Of a stretch of DNA of 64,000 nt, positions 36,159 through 46,736 are shown in pieces (position 1 is the stretch's first letter; every line of letters starts with the position of its first letter). Where the stretch lies: positions 144,625-208,624 of the forward strand of contig JADJOP010000015.1 in NCBI GenBank assembly GCA_016713735.1, given 5' to 3'. A program made the position numbers and the translations under genes. The DNA comes from Bryobacterales bacterium. GTDB taxonomy: Bacteria; Acidobacteriota; Terriglobia; Bryobacterales; Bryobacteraceae. Below the pieces are notes generated by a model that searched no databases, was not told where the DNA came from, and saw only the letters and a program-made list of their open reading frames with translations.

Positions 36159-37501
36159 ATGGAGTGGAGAAAAGGAATTTTGCTCGCCGCCTGGGCCTCC
36201 TGGCGCTCTCCGCGCAGCCCGCCGACGTCCCCATGCCCCCGCGCTCGTTCAGCCCTGCGCCCCCGGCGTTGAACCCCGCACCGACTCCAGCTCTGGAACG
36301 GCTGGGGCGTCGATGCCGAAAACTCCCGCCACCAGCCCGCCGACATGGCTGGCCTCTCCGCCGCCGGCATCCCCCGCCTCAAACTGAAATGGGCCTTCCG
36401 CTTCCTTGGCCCCACCGGCTCCGGCCAGCCAGCCGCCCTCGTCGGCGGACGCCTCTATCTGGCAGCGACAACGGCACGGTCTACTCGCTCGACGCCGCCA
36501 CCGGCTGCGTCTACTGGAGCTTCCAGGCTGACGCGCCGGTCCGCACCGCCATCACCATCGGCGCCAACCGCCACGCCAAATACGCCCTCTTCGGCGACAC
36601 CAAGGCCCATGCCCACTCCATCGATGCCAAAACCGGCTCGCCCGTCTGGAAGACCAAAGTCGACGACCACCCCGCCGCCCGCGTCACCGCCTCGCCCACC
36701 CTTTACGGCGGCCGCCCTCTACGTCCCCGTCTCCTGCGAGGCCGGCCCGCCGCTCCGCCTCCTGCCGCGCTTCCCTCGTCGCCATCGACAACGAATCCGG
36801 CAAAATCGACTGGAAAACCGCCGCCCCCCGCCTCTCCCACCTCTGCCCCACCCTCGACCTCGACAAACGCCTCCCTACGCCGTCCTCCAGCGCCGCGCCC
36901 GGCCCCCAGCGCCATCCTCGCTCCTCGACATGGACACCGGCCGCCAAGTCCGGTCCGAGCAACTCCCCGCCGCCATCACCGCCTCCCCCATCCTGCGCCA
37001 ACTCCCCAACGGCAAGCGCCTCCTCCTCACCAGCCAGAACTCCGGCCTCGTCCACGCCCTCAACCCCGACGCCCAGGGCGCCACCCTCTGGCAGACCCGC
37101 GCCGGACAAGTTAGCGCCCCAACCGGCGCCCCCAGCGCCCCCCCATGGCTTGGCTGCTGACGCCGAAGCCGTCTACGTGCCCAGTTCCGCTGGACTCCGC
37201 TGCCTCCGCCTCACCGACGGCGCCAAGTTTCTGAGCGCGGCGGCGCCGCCCAACAAGCCGCCCCTACTTTCATCCCCGGCGTCGTCTTCCGGCTCGATGG
37301 ACGGCAAGCTCCGCGCCCACTCCACCCGCGACCGGCGCTCTCCTCTGGTCCTTCGACACACTCACCCAAACCGGCGGCGGCTCCATCCACATCTACTCCG
37401 CCATCGCCGCCCAAGGCTTCCTCATCGTCCCTTCCGGCTCAGCCACCCCCGGCGCACTCCCTGGCAACGTGGTGCTTACCTTTACGGTGGACGGACGCTA
37501 G
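36159..37501 (+). pseudogene. PQQ-binding polyvinyl-alcohol-dehydrogenase-like protein (frameshifted)
   Basis: After a signal peptide broken by a shift near 36185 (LGLLALSAQPADVP in the next frame), the third frame gives WNGWGVDAENSRHQPADMAG and IPRLKLKWAFRFLG, and then after about 36465 GTVYSLDAATGCVYWSFQAD, all diagnostic of PVA-dehydrogenase-like PQQ propellers. Later pieces (LLDMDTGRQVRSEQLPAAIT, SGLVHALNPDAQGATLWQTR, IYSAIAAQGFLIVPSGSATP) complete it. The usual CXXCH haem domain before WNGWG is missing or unreadable. It would be a periplasmic alcohol-oxidising quinoprotein. At least five indels are needed; see the finding on this tract. Confidence 0.7.
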
Positions 37502-37518
37502 CCGTACACTACGGGCAT

Positions 37519-39625
37519 ATGTCCCGCTTCCGGTTCCTCCTCCTCCTCGCCGCCCTCTGCCTCTCTCCTCGCCGGCCCAATCGCCCATCACCCACGAGCA
37601 GATGTGGAAAATGAAGCGCGTCGGCGCACCCGTCGTCAGCCCCGATGGCCGCTGGGCCGTCTTCCTCCTCACCAACCCCGCCTACGACAGCAAGGAGTCC
37701 AGCGCCGACCTCTGGCTCATGCCCGCCGACGGCTCCGCCCCTCCCCGCCAGATCACCTTCACCCGCGGCGGCGAAAGCTCCCCCGCCTGGTCGCCCGATT
37801 CCAACCGCATCGTCTTCACCGCCCGCCGCGAAGGCGACGATGAGTCGCAACTCTACCTCCTCAACGTCACCGGCGGCGGCGAGGCCGAACGCCTCACCTC
37901 CCTCACCACCGGAGCCGCCAACCCCGCCTGGTCGCCCGACGGCACACGCCTCGCCTTCATGAGCCGCGTTTACCCTGGCGCGGCCGATGACGAGGCCAAC
38001 CGCAAAGCCGCCGCTGACCGTAAAGCCCGCAAGTACAAAGCCCACGTCTACGAAGGCTTCCCCGTCCGCTACTGGGACCACTGGCTCGACGACCGTGAAC
38101 CCCACCTCTTCGTCCTCGACCTCGCCACCCGCACCCCGCGCGACCTCTTCGCCGGCTCCCGCTTCATCGCCGCCCCCGGCTTCGACGGCGTCTCGGCCAC
38201 CTCCGGCTCCGAGGTCACAGGCGTCTGGACCCCCGACGGCTCAGCCCTCCTCTTCACCGCCACCCGGAACCGCAACGCCTCGGCCTACGCAAGCGTCCTC
38301 ATGCATCTCTGGCAGATCCCCGCCTCGGGCGGCGAACCGAAACTGGTCGCCGGCGGCGATTTCAATTTCGCCGATCCCCAATTCTCCGGCGACGGCGCCA
38401 AGCTGTATGCCATTCGCGAAGTGGAAAACGACGGCAAGATCTACCACCTGTCCCGCCTCGTCTCCGCCGCCTGGTCCCCCGCCACCGGCGCCGGAGCGTT
38501 CCAGCCGGTCGCCCCCGGCTTTGACCGCAGCGTCAACCAGTACACCTTCTCCCCCGACGGCCGCGCCATCTACCTCACCGCCGAAGAGGCCGGACACGAG
38601 AAGATCTTCACCCTCCCCGCCTCGGGCGGCGCCGCACGCCTCCTCCTGCCCGTCACCGAAGGCGTCTTCACCAGCGTCACCGTCGCCGGCAGCCCCAGCG
38701 CCCCTCGTCCTCGCCCTCTATAACAGCTCCCGCCAGCCCGGTGAAATCGTCGCCATCGAAGGCGGCTCGCGGCGCGCCCTCACCCATTTCAACGACGCCG
38801 CCGTGGCCTCCATCCAGTGGCATCCGGCGCGCGAGTTCTGGTTTACCTCACCCAAAGGCAGGAAGATTCACAACACACTTGTCCTGCCACCTGACTTCGA
38901 TTCAGGAAAAAAGTATCCGTTAGTCGTATTCATTCACGGCGGTCCTCACACCATGACCCGCGATGAGTTTCATCAGCGTTGGAATTTCAACCTCATGGCC
39001 GCCCCAGGCTACGCCATCCTGATGACCAATTACACCGGCTCCACCGGCTTCGGCGAAGAGTTCGCCCAGATGATTCAAAAGGACCCCCTCGCCACCCCCG
39101 GCGCCGAAATCGAACAGGCCGTCGACGAGGCCCTCAAACAGTTTCCCTTCCTCGATAGCTCCCGCCTCGCCGCCGGTGGCGCCAGCTACGGCGGCCACCT
39201 CGCCAACTGGCTCCAGGCACCTCCACCCGCTTTCGCTGCCTCTACTCCACGCCGGACTCATCAATCTCGAATCCCAATGGGGCACCAGCGACGTCATCTA
39301 CCACCGCGAACTCGGCAACGGCGGACCCGTGTGGGAACAAGGTCCGGTGTGGCGCCAGCAAAATCCCATCCGGCTCGCCGCTAAGTTCCAAACGCCCATG
39401 CTGCTCACCGTCGGCGAAAACGACTTCCGCGTTCCTCTCAACCAAACCCTGGAAAACTGGAGCGTCCTGCAACGGCTTAGAATTCCCAGTAAGTTGATCG
39501 TCTTCCCCGAGGAAAATCACTGGATACTCAAAGGCGAAGACAATCGTTTCTTTTACCAGGAATGGCACGGCTGGCTCGCCCGCTGGCTCGGCAATCGCGA
39601 ACCTGCAGCCTCCGCCGGAAGGTAA
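37519..39625 (+). pseudogene. S9 family prolyl oligopeptidase / acylaminoacyl peptidase (frameshifted)
   Basis: A signal peptide (SRFRFLLLLAALCLS) is followed, after a shift near 37575, by a WD40-like propeller (VVSPDGRWAVFLLTNPAYDS, GESSPAWSPDSNRIVFTARR, FSPDGRAIYLTAEEAGHEKI). After a shift near 38697 comes the alpha/beta hydrolase domain: YPLVVFIHGGPHTM, nucleophile GGASYGGHLANW; a last shift near 39220 leads to TPMLLTVGENDFRVPLNQT (catalytic Asp) and FPEENHWI (His). The full triad is present, so the enzyme would be active if the indels are errors. It should cleave short or acylated peptides in the periplasm. TACACT lies 8 nt before ATG 37519. Confidence 0.8.
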
Positions 39626-39647
39626 TTACCTCGACCCCCAGGGCCGA

Positions 39648-41640
39648 GTGGCCGGCTTCTATGTCGAGGTGCTCGACGAGGCCGCCCGCCGCGAGGGGCT
39701 CACCGTCGAATGGGTCATCTACCAGCGCCGCGCCGATGAATCGCTGCTCACCGGCGCTGTCGATGTCTGGGCCGCCGCCAACCCCTCCCCCGAACGCCGC
39801 GACCGTTTCTACCTCAGCCGCCCGTGGTGGGCGGCCGACTACATTCTGCTCGTGCGCGCCGATTCGCCCATCCACAAACCGCCGGACACCGCGGGGCGGA
39901 CGGTCCTGTTCTCCGAATTCCCGCCCTCGGGCCTGCTCGCCTACACCACCCTGCCCCAAGCCAAACTGGTCATGCGCCCCTCGGCCGTGGAGCGCCTGGT
40001 GGCCGTTTGCGCGGGCCGGGCCGATGCGGCGCTGCTCGACTCCAACGACCTGCAGCGCATGCTCCACACGCGCCCGCCGGGCTGTGAATCCACCCCGTTG
40101 CGGCAGGTTCCCCACCGCGCCATGAACCGCACCCGCCGCGCCCTCAATAAGGCGCGCGAGTTCTCCCGCGCTAAAAGCGAGTTCATGGCCGTCATGAGCC
40201 ACGAAATCCGCACCCCCATGCACGCCGCCCTCGGCTTCACCGAACTGCTCATGCGCACCCCGCTGCGCGAGGATCAGCGCGAATACGCCGCCTCCGTGCG
40301 CAACTCCGTGCAGTGCCTGCTCAGCATCATCAACGACGTCCTCGACCTGGCCCGCCTCCGCATGGGCCCCCTGCCGGTGGCCACCGAGTCATTTTCTCCC
40401 GGCCAGTTGGGCGTCGAGATCGCTTCCATGATGGAGGTCATCGCCGAAGCCGCCGGCCTGCGCTTCGTCCTGCGCCTCGATCCCGCCCTGCCCGCCCGCG
40501 TCACCGCCGACGCCGGACGCCTCCGCCAGATCGCCACCAACCTCTGCGGCAACGCCGTCAAGTTCACCGAAACCGGCCAGATCGAACTCGCCGTCAAGGC
40601 CTCGCCCGCCGAACCCGGGGGCGGCTGGCTCGAACTGGAAGTCCGCGACACCGGGCCGGGCATCTCCGACGAGCAGCAGCAGCTCATCTTCCGGCCCTTC
40701 GTCCAGCTCGATAGCTCCAACACGCGCCGCCGCGGCGGCAGCGGTCTTGGCCTGGCCAGCGTCGCCCGCCTCTGCGAGGCCATGGGCGGCTCGGTGTCGG
40801 TGGAAAGCAAAGTCGGTGAGGGCTCCCTGTTTCGCGTGAAAATCCCCGTCAGCGGCATCTCCAGCCAAAGCTGGCTGGACCAGTTGGGCCTCCCGCGCGA
40901 AGCCGTCACCCTCATCGGCGCCAGCGACCCGCGCGTGGAAACCATTCATGCCTTCCTCCAGGCCGCCGGCGTCCCGGTGGAGCGGCTGCTCTCAGCCGGT
41001 AAGCCGCCCGCCCACTCCCCTCGCCATCGTTTGCGGCAGCGCCACCCTCCTCCGCATGGAACCCTACCGGGGACGGCTCATCCTGGCCACCTCCAGCGTG
41101 GAAATCGCCGACCTCCCCGAGTGGGCCCGCCAGCGCGTGAATGCCTTCCTCCCCTGGCCCGCCATCGGCGTCATGCTCCGCGATGCCCTCACCGGCCCCG
41201 CCTTGCCCCAGCAAGCGGACCCCCCGCCGGAAACCTCCGGCGAACCGAACGGCGGTCTGCTTGTCGTCGAGGATAACGAGGTCAACCGCCGCGTCATGAA
41301 GGGCCTGTTGACACACCTCGGCTGGAAGGTCGAGCTGGCCGGCAACGGCCTGGAAGCGCTGCAACGGTTTGACCGCGGCCACTACGCCGCCATCCTCATG
41401 GATTGCCAGATGCCCGTCATGGACGGCCTCCAGGCCACCGTCGAAATCCGCAAACGGCAAAACGGCGCCCGCATCCCCATCATCGGCGTCACCGCGGCCG
41501 CCTTTCAGGAAGACCGCGACCGCTGCTTTGCCGCCGGCATGGACGACTTCCTCGCCAAACCCGTCACCCTCGACCAGCTCAGCCAGGTGCTCGACAAGTG
41601 GGTCAAACGCGCCCCAACGCCCGACCTGGTGGGCGACTGA
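39648..41640 (+). pseudogene. Hybrid sensor kinase with solute-binding sensor (frameshifted, apparently missing pieces)
   Basis: The N-terminal 150 residues resemble a bacterial solute-binding sensor (GFYVEVLDEAARREGLTVEW, VDVWAAANPSPERRDRFYLS), open upstream in frame into the end of the S9 gene (ANLQPPPEGNYLDPQGR) with no start or signal peptide. It then jumps to a kinase linker (RALNKAREFSRAKSEF) with no membrane helix. HisKA (MAVMSHEIRTPMHAALGF), HATPase (DTGPGISD, GGSGLGLASV) and, after a shift near 41010, a receiver (LLVVEDNEVNRRVM, ILMDCQMPVMDG, LAKPVT) follow. The missing signal, sensor half and transmembrane part suggest deletions or misjoins in this copy rather than a natural cytoplasmic kinase. 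Confidence 0.65.
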
Positions 41641-41663
41641 CCAGCCGCCCTCCGCATCCGCCC

Positions 41664-42819
41664 CTACTTCTTCCGCACCTGCTTCACCTTCTCCCAACGC
41701 CCCGATTTGGCCGACTGCAACACCGCGTCGGTCACATGGTCCGTCGCCAGCCCATCGCGGAAACTCGGCCCCGCCGGCTTGCCGTCCTGAAGGCCCTGCA
41801 GGAAATCGGCCACCTGGTGAATAAACGTGTGCTCGTAGCCGATCTGCAACCCCGGCACCCACCAGTGCTTCATGTACGGATGGTCCCCGTCGGTGATGTG
41901 CAGCGAGCGCCAGCCGCGCAGAATGCCCTCATCGCGATGATCGAAATACTGCAGCCGGTGCAGGTCATGCAGATCCCAGAAAATCGACGCCTGCTCGCCG
42001 TTGATCTCAAACGTGTAGAGCGCCTTGTGCCCGCGCGCATACCGCGTTGACTCAAACGTCGCCATCGAACCGTTGGAAAAACGCGCCAGGAACGCGCTCG
42101 CATCGTCGATGCCGACCTTCTCCACCTTGCCCGAAATCGTGTGCTTGCGCTCTTTGATGAAGGTCTCGGTCATCGCCGTCACCTTGTCGATCGGGCCGTT
42201 CAGCCACATCGCCGTGTCGATGCAATGCGCCAACAAGTCGCCTGTCACGCCTGAGCCGGCCACCTTCACATCCAGCCGCCACAGCCCCGCGCCGCCCTGC
42301 GGCAGGTCTTTCGAAATCGTCCAGTCCTGCAGGAACTTCGCCCGGTAGTGGAAGATCCGCCCCAGCCGCCCTTCGTCAATCAACTGCTTGGCCAGCGTCA
42401 CCGCCGGAACACGGCGGTAGTTGTACCACACCATGTTCGGCACCTTGGCCTTCTCCACCGCCTTCACCATCGTCTCGGCCTGCGCGCCGTTCATCGCCAG
42501 CGGCTTCTCGCACAAAATCATCTTGCCCGCCGCCGCCGCCGCCATCGCAATCTCGGCGTGCGTGTTGTTCCGGGCTGGCGATGTCGATCAGGTCGATGTC
42601 CTTGCGCGCGATCAGCTTCTTCCAGTCCGTCTCCACCGACGCATAGCCCCACTGCTCGGCGAACGCCTTCGCTTTGGCCCCGTCGCGCGCGCAGATGGCC
42701 TGCAACACGGGCTAATACTCGAGGTCGAAAAAGTTGTTCACCTTGCGAAACGCATTCGAGTGCGTACGGCCCATGAAGCCGTAGCCGATCATGCCCACGT
42801 TCAGTTTCTTCTTTGCCAA
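41664..42819 (-). pseudogene. Gfo/Idh/MocA oxidoreductase (in-frame stop and frameshift)
   Basis: TTG 42819 with GGAGA 6 nt upstream starts AKKKLNVGMIGYGFMGRTHS, a typical Rossmann start. An in-frame TAG then interrupts at 42715 (EY-stop-PVLQAICARDG). After a one-base shift near 42573 the frame continues NNTHAEIAMAAAAAGKMILC with the EKP motif, then the C-terminal domain (GSGVTGDLLAHCIDTAMWLN, KHWWVPGLQIGYEHTFIHQV). About 380 residues when repaired. It is the last gene of a four-gene operon and presumably oxidises the sugar or polyol handled by that pathway. The substrate is unknown. Confidence 0.8.
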
Positions 42820-42829
42820 GGCGGGTCTC

Positions 42830-43866
42830 CTATTCACTCCAGCCATGCGCGTTGCGCACGGCGATCATCGCGGCCAGAATGTCGTTCCACGTCTGCGGGT
42901 TCATCATCACGTCGTTGGAAAACATGCAGCCGTCCCAGCAAATGTGCGCCATCCGCTTGGTGAGCTGCCCGTCTTCATCGCGTAGCCAGTAGCCGGCGTC
43001 GCGGGCGATGTTCAACTTCCCGTTCGGGTCCGTGGCCTGGCAGTGCCGCCCCGTCTTGTCGTGCGAACCCTGCCCCTTCACCGTGGCGTCGTTCTGCGCC
43101 ACGTGGAAGTCGATCGTCCACGGCCGCAGCGCCTTGGTCAGCGTGCGCAGTCCCGCCGCCAGCCCCGCCTCGTCCCAATTGAAGTCAGCGGGCACAATGC
43201 GGTCTTCCGGCGCGTTGTAGCCCAGCGTGTAGAGCAGCGTGTGCGCCATGTCGGCCTGGAACCCAATATGCTCCGGCCGTCCCGTCATCTCGAGCAACTG
43301 CACCATCTTCTTCCAGCCGTGCATGCCGCCCCAGCAGATCTCGCCCTCGGCCGCCAGCAGCTCGCCAAAGCCATCGGCGATGTCGCACGCCTCGCGGAAC
43401 GTGGCCGCGATCTTCTTCTGGTTGCCCTCGGGATCAGCGGCCCAATCGTGAACGCTCGCCGCCGAGTCAATGCGCACCACGCCCGACGGCCGGATGCCGA
43501 GGTCCTTCAACTGCTTCCCGATCGCGCACGCCTTGCGCACCTGCGTCAGGAACGCCTTGCGCTCGTCTTCACTGCCCATCGCCGAACCGCCCCCGTCGGC
43601 GGCCACACCGGCGCCACCAGTGAGCCCACGGCAAAGCCATGCTTGGCAATCTTGTCCGCCAGCCCCTTGATGTCATCCGCCGTCGAGTCGATGCTCGTGT
43701 GCGGAGCGTCCAAAGACAGATCGACGCCTTCAAACCGCTGGCCGTCGACCTCAGCCGCCGCCGTCATCGCAAGCATCGTGTCGAGACTAATCGGCGGCTC
43801 CGAGTCCGGACCCTTGCCGACGAGGCCGGGCCACATCGCGTTGTGGAGTTTAGGGTAGTTATTCAT
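42830..43866 (-). pseudogene. Sugar-phosphate isomerase/epimerase-like TIM-barrel protein (one frameshift)
   Basis: ATG 43866 with AAGGA 6 nt upstream. The N-terminal frame (VDGQRFEGVDLSLDAPHTSI, ADKIAKHGFAVGSLVAPVWP) shifts near 43590 into the frame that runs to the stop at 42830 (GGSAMGSEDERKAFLTQVRK, AAEGEICWGGMHGWKKMVQL, WTIDFHVAQNDATVKGQGSH). The layout is that of xylose-isomerase-like AP-endonuclease-2 TIM barrels, with Glu, Asp and His ligands for a metal. Length about 345 residues. It lies between the amidohydrolase (20 bp) and Gfo/Idh (10 bp) genes. The reaction is unknown, probably isomerisation of a sugar or inosose. Confidence 0.8.
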
Positions 43867-43886
43867 CGCAGTCCTTCGGGCATATT

Positions 43887-44633
43887 TTACAGGCCAAACA
43901 CACGGCACGGGGTGTCCCACAAAATGGCCCGCCGCGCTTCCGCCGTCAGGTCCAGTGTGAAGATCTTGCCCAGCTCGGCCTCGATGCTCTCCGGCAGGTC
44001 GGAACCCGCCATCAGCCGCGAAGCCTCCACCTGCGCCACCACCTCGGCGCAATGATGCGGCATCAGGCTCGACAGCTCAATCACAATGTTCGGGCACACC
44101 TGCGCCGCCACAATCGCTTACAGGTAATACACGCTGCCGCCGGCATGCCCGAGGATGATCGTCACCTCGGGAAACCGCCGCGCCGCCGCGATAAACAGCG
44201 ACGGCAACGCGAACGGAATCCCCGTGCCTGTGTGCGCCACGATGGGTAGCTTGTGCTCGGCCGCCGCTTCAAAAAAGAAATCGCTCCGCCGCGACACCGG
44301 ATTCAGCGGCTGATACTGCGGCTGCAGCTTCAACGCCCGCAGCCCCAACTCCTCCGCGCACCGCCGCACCTCGTCGCGAAACTCATCGAGCGGCACGAAC
44401 GGATTCAGGCAGATCGCCACGGTGAACCGCTCCGGATGCGCCCGCACCGCCGCCGCAATCAGATCATGCTGCGCCCGGTAGTCGTCCACCACGGGGAAGG
44501 GAATCAGCAGCGAACGGTCCACGCCGTAGCGGTCCATGTGGCCCAGCATCTGGTCCACATCGGCCGTCCGCCCGCTGTGCCGTGCCGTGCCCAGGTGTGT
44601 ATGTGTGTCGAAAACGCGGTAGCCGTCGCGCAT
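43887..44633 (-). pseudogene. Amidohydrolase-2 family protein (single in-frame stop)
   Basis: ATG 44633 begins YRVFDTHTHLGT, the metal-binding HxH of the amidohydrolase_2 family. LPIVAHTGTGIPFALPS and VTIILGHAGGSVYYL follow, then an in-frame TAA at 44118 and, in the same frame, AIVAAQVCPNIVIELSSL and SRLMAGSDLPESI with the catalytic Asp. The TAA sits where a GAA would restore the reading frame with one base change. About 248 residues when repaired. Relatives are lactonases or decarboxylases in sugar and aromatic catabolism. It is the second gene of the operon, 12 bp after the dehydrogenase. Confidence 0.8.
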
Positions 44634-44645
44634 AGTCAGGTCAGG

Positions 44646-45703
44646 CTAGAGCGCTTCCAGAATGCGGTCCGTCATCTGCTGCGTGGAAAGCGTGCCGCCC
44701 AGGTCGGCCGTGCGGTTGGCGCTGTTCGCGCACACATGCGCCACCGCCCGCCGGATCAGGTCCCTCCGCGCGTCGTCTCCTCGCCCGGCAGCCAGTCGAG
44801 CATCATCGCCGCCGACAAAATGGTCGCCACCGGATTGGCGATCCCTTTGCCCGCAATCGTCGGCGCTGAACCATGCGAGGGCTGAAACACCCCGTGCTTC
44901 TCGCCGATATCGGCTGACGGCGCCATCCCCATGCCGCCCACCAACCCCGCCGCCAGGTCGCTCAGAATGTCGCCAAACAGATTCTCCATCACCATCACAT
45001 CGAAGTCCTGCGGGCGCTGCAGCAGATAGAGCGTGGCTGCATCCACATACACTCGCTCCGTGGCCACATCGGGAAACTCCGTCGCCACATGATCGAACAC
45101 CATCCGCAAAAACGCCATCGACGGCAGTACGTTGGCTTTGTCCACCAGCGTGCAGAGCTTGCGCCGCCGCCGCGCCTCCTGGAACGCCGCCCGCACAATG
45201 CGCTCAGCCCCGCGCCGCGTCACCACCAGGTGATCGCGCACCTCCTCGGCATCCTTCGGCCACGGATTCTTTCGCGTCGCAAACAAACCCTCGGTGTTCT
45301 CGCGGAAGATTACCAGGTCGATGCCGCCCTCCTGGTAGCCCTTCAGCGGCGTATGCGCGGCGTTGTAAAGATGAATTGGCCGGATGCCGGCATACAGATC
45401 CAGCTCTTCGCGCAGGTCCAGTTGCGGCGCCATCTCCGTGCCCCCCGGCCAGCGCACGTCGGGCAGCCCCATCGCGCCCAACAGCGTCGCGTGCGCCGAA
45501 CGGCACGCCTCCATCGTCTCTTCCGGCAGCGGATTCCCCGAGCGCAAATACTCGCCCGCCCCCGCCGGAAATTCGTTAAACACCAGCGTCACGCCGGTCA
45601 GTTTCGACTGCACCGCTTCCAATACCTGCAAGGCGGAGGCAACCACCTCGGGTCCAATACCGTCGCCGCCAAGCACGGCGATCCGGAAAAAATGAGTTTG
45701 CAT
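44646..45703 (-). pseudogene. Isocitrate/isopropylmalate-type dehydrogenase, possibly tartrate dehydrogenase (3' frameshift)
   Basis: The first 315 residues show the beta-decarboxylating dehydrogenase fold: VLGGDGIGPEVVASALQVLE, LLGAMGLPDVRWPGG, DLREELDLYAGIRPIHLYNA, IVFREN-like (LVIFRENTEGLFAT), VDKANVLPS and the metal site in NLFGDILSDLAAGLVGGMGM. A shift near 44773 gives GDDARRDLIRRAVAHVCANS and a natural end at 44646. Substrate specificity cannot be fixed; no leuC or leuD lies near and catabolic genes follow, so a tartrate/malate-type role is likelier than leucine synthesis. First gene of the four-gene operon. Confidence 0.8.
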
Positions 45704-45715
45704 GAGTTCGAGGCG

Positions 45716-45721
45716 ATTATA
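45716..45721 (-). promoter_or_regulatory. -10 TATAAT for the four-gene operon
   Basis: Perfect TATAAT on the minus strand ending 12 nt before ATG 45703, predicting a leader of only a few bases. No clear -35 hexamer was found. It is placed to transcribe the dehydrogenase, amidohydrolase, TIM-barrel and Gfo/Idh genes together. Confidence 0.5.
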
Positions 45722-45860
45722 TCGCCGTGGCCCGCCAACAGGTTCGCATCGCCATCCCTCACCGCCCCGCCTCAGCCCCGCGCCCGCCCCGCCTCAGGCC
45801 CGCTCACCGCCCCGCCTCCGCCATTTCCGTTCCGGCTCCAATTGGTATACAGTGCTCGGA

Positions 45861-46736
45861 ATGCGCCTCGCCCTTGCCCTCTCCGCCTGCCTCGCCTTCA
45901 GCTCCGTCCTCTCCGCCAAGGACCCCCTCGCCCAGCGCATCCGGCGCGCCGAGCCGGACAAACTCCGCGTCGCTAAAAGCGTCCACGCCGGCGCCGGCGA
46001 ACTCCACTACACCGGCCTCTTCGACGCCCAAACCTTCAACACCAACTTCATCTTTCTCCACCGCGGCGTCATCCAGCCCAAAGGCGGCATCGGCCACCAC
46101 TTCCATAACCACATGGAAGAGATGTTCGTCATCTTCGACGGCGAAGCCCAGTTCACCGTCAACGGCCGCACCTCGCTCCTCCAGGCCCCGCCGGCGCCCC
46201 CAACCGCATGGGCAGCTCGCACGCCATCTACAATCCGACCGACAAGCCCGTCCAATGGATGAACATCGCCGTCGGCTCCATTAAGGGCAAATACGATGCC
46301 TTCGACCTCGGCGACAGCCGCGAAGGCGCGCCGCTTGACCCCAAGCCCGTCTTCGTCACCATGAAGCTCGACAAAGCCCTCCTCCGCCCCGCCCCCGCCT
46401 ATCACGGCGGCACAGGCACGGCCCGCTATCGCCGCGCCCTTCCGCCCGAAGTCTTCTACACCAACTGGTCCTACGTCGATCACCTCGTGTTGCCCGCCGG
46501 CGCAAGCGACGGCCGCCACCGCCACGCAGGCGTCGAGGAGTTCTACTACGTCATGTCCGGCCAAGGCACCTTCCGCATCGGCTCCGGAATCGGCCCCCAT
46601 CAAGGCCGGCGACGCCATCCCCGTCTTCCTCAATGAGGTTCACTCGGTGGAAAACAACGGCTCCGCCGACCTCGAGCTCATGATTGTCGCGGTGGCTCGG
46701 ACGAAGTGGGCTCTTGATACGGTGGAGGTACGCTAG
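45861..46736 (+). pseudogene. Secreted bicupin protein (two frameshifts)
   Basis: A signal peptide (RLALALSACLAFSSVLSAKD) and a first cupin domain (GGIGHHFHNHMEEMFVIFDG, with the His and Glu metal ligands) run to a shift near 46190. The next frame gives SSHAIYNPTDKPVQWMNIAV and the second cupin (LPAGASDGRHRHAGVEEFYY, VMSGQGTFRIG). A further shift near 46600 gives AGDAIPVFLNEVHSVENNGS to the TAG at 46734-46736. Bicupins range from oxalate decarboxylases to sugar-binding proteins; the substrate here is unknown. TATACA lies 9 nt before the ATG. The 3' end overlaps the convergent channel gene by 59 bp. Confidence 0.75.

Noticed and set aside
44646..45703. leuB (isopropylmalate dehydrogenase of leucine synthesis)
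   Set aside because: No leuA, leuC or leuD nearby and the neighbours are catabolic; the family alone does not separate leuB from tartrate dehydrogenase.
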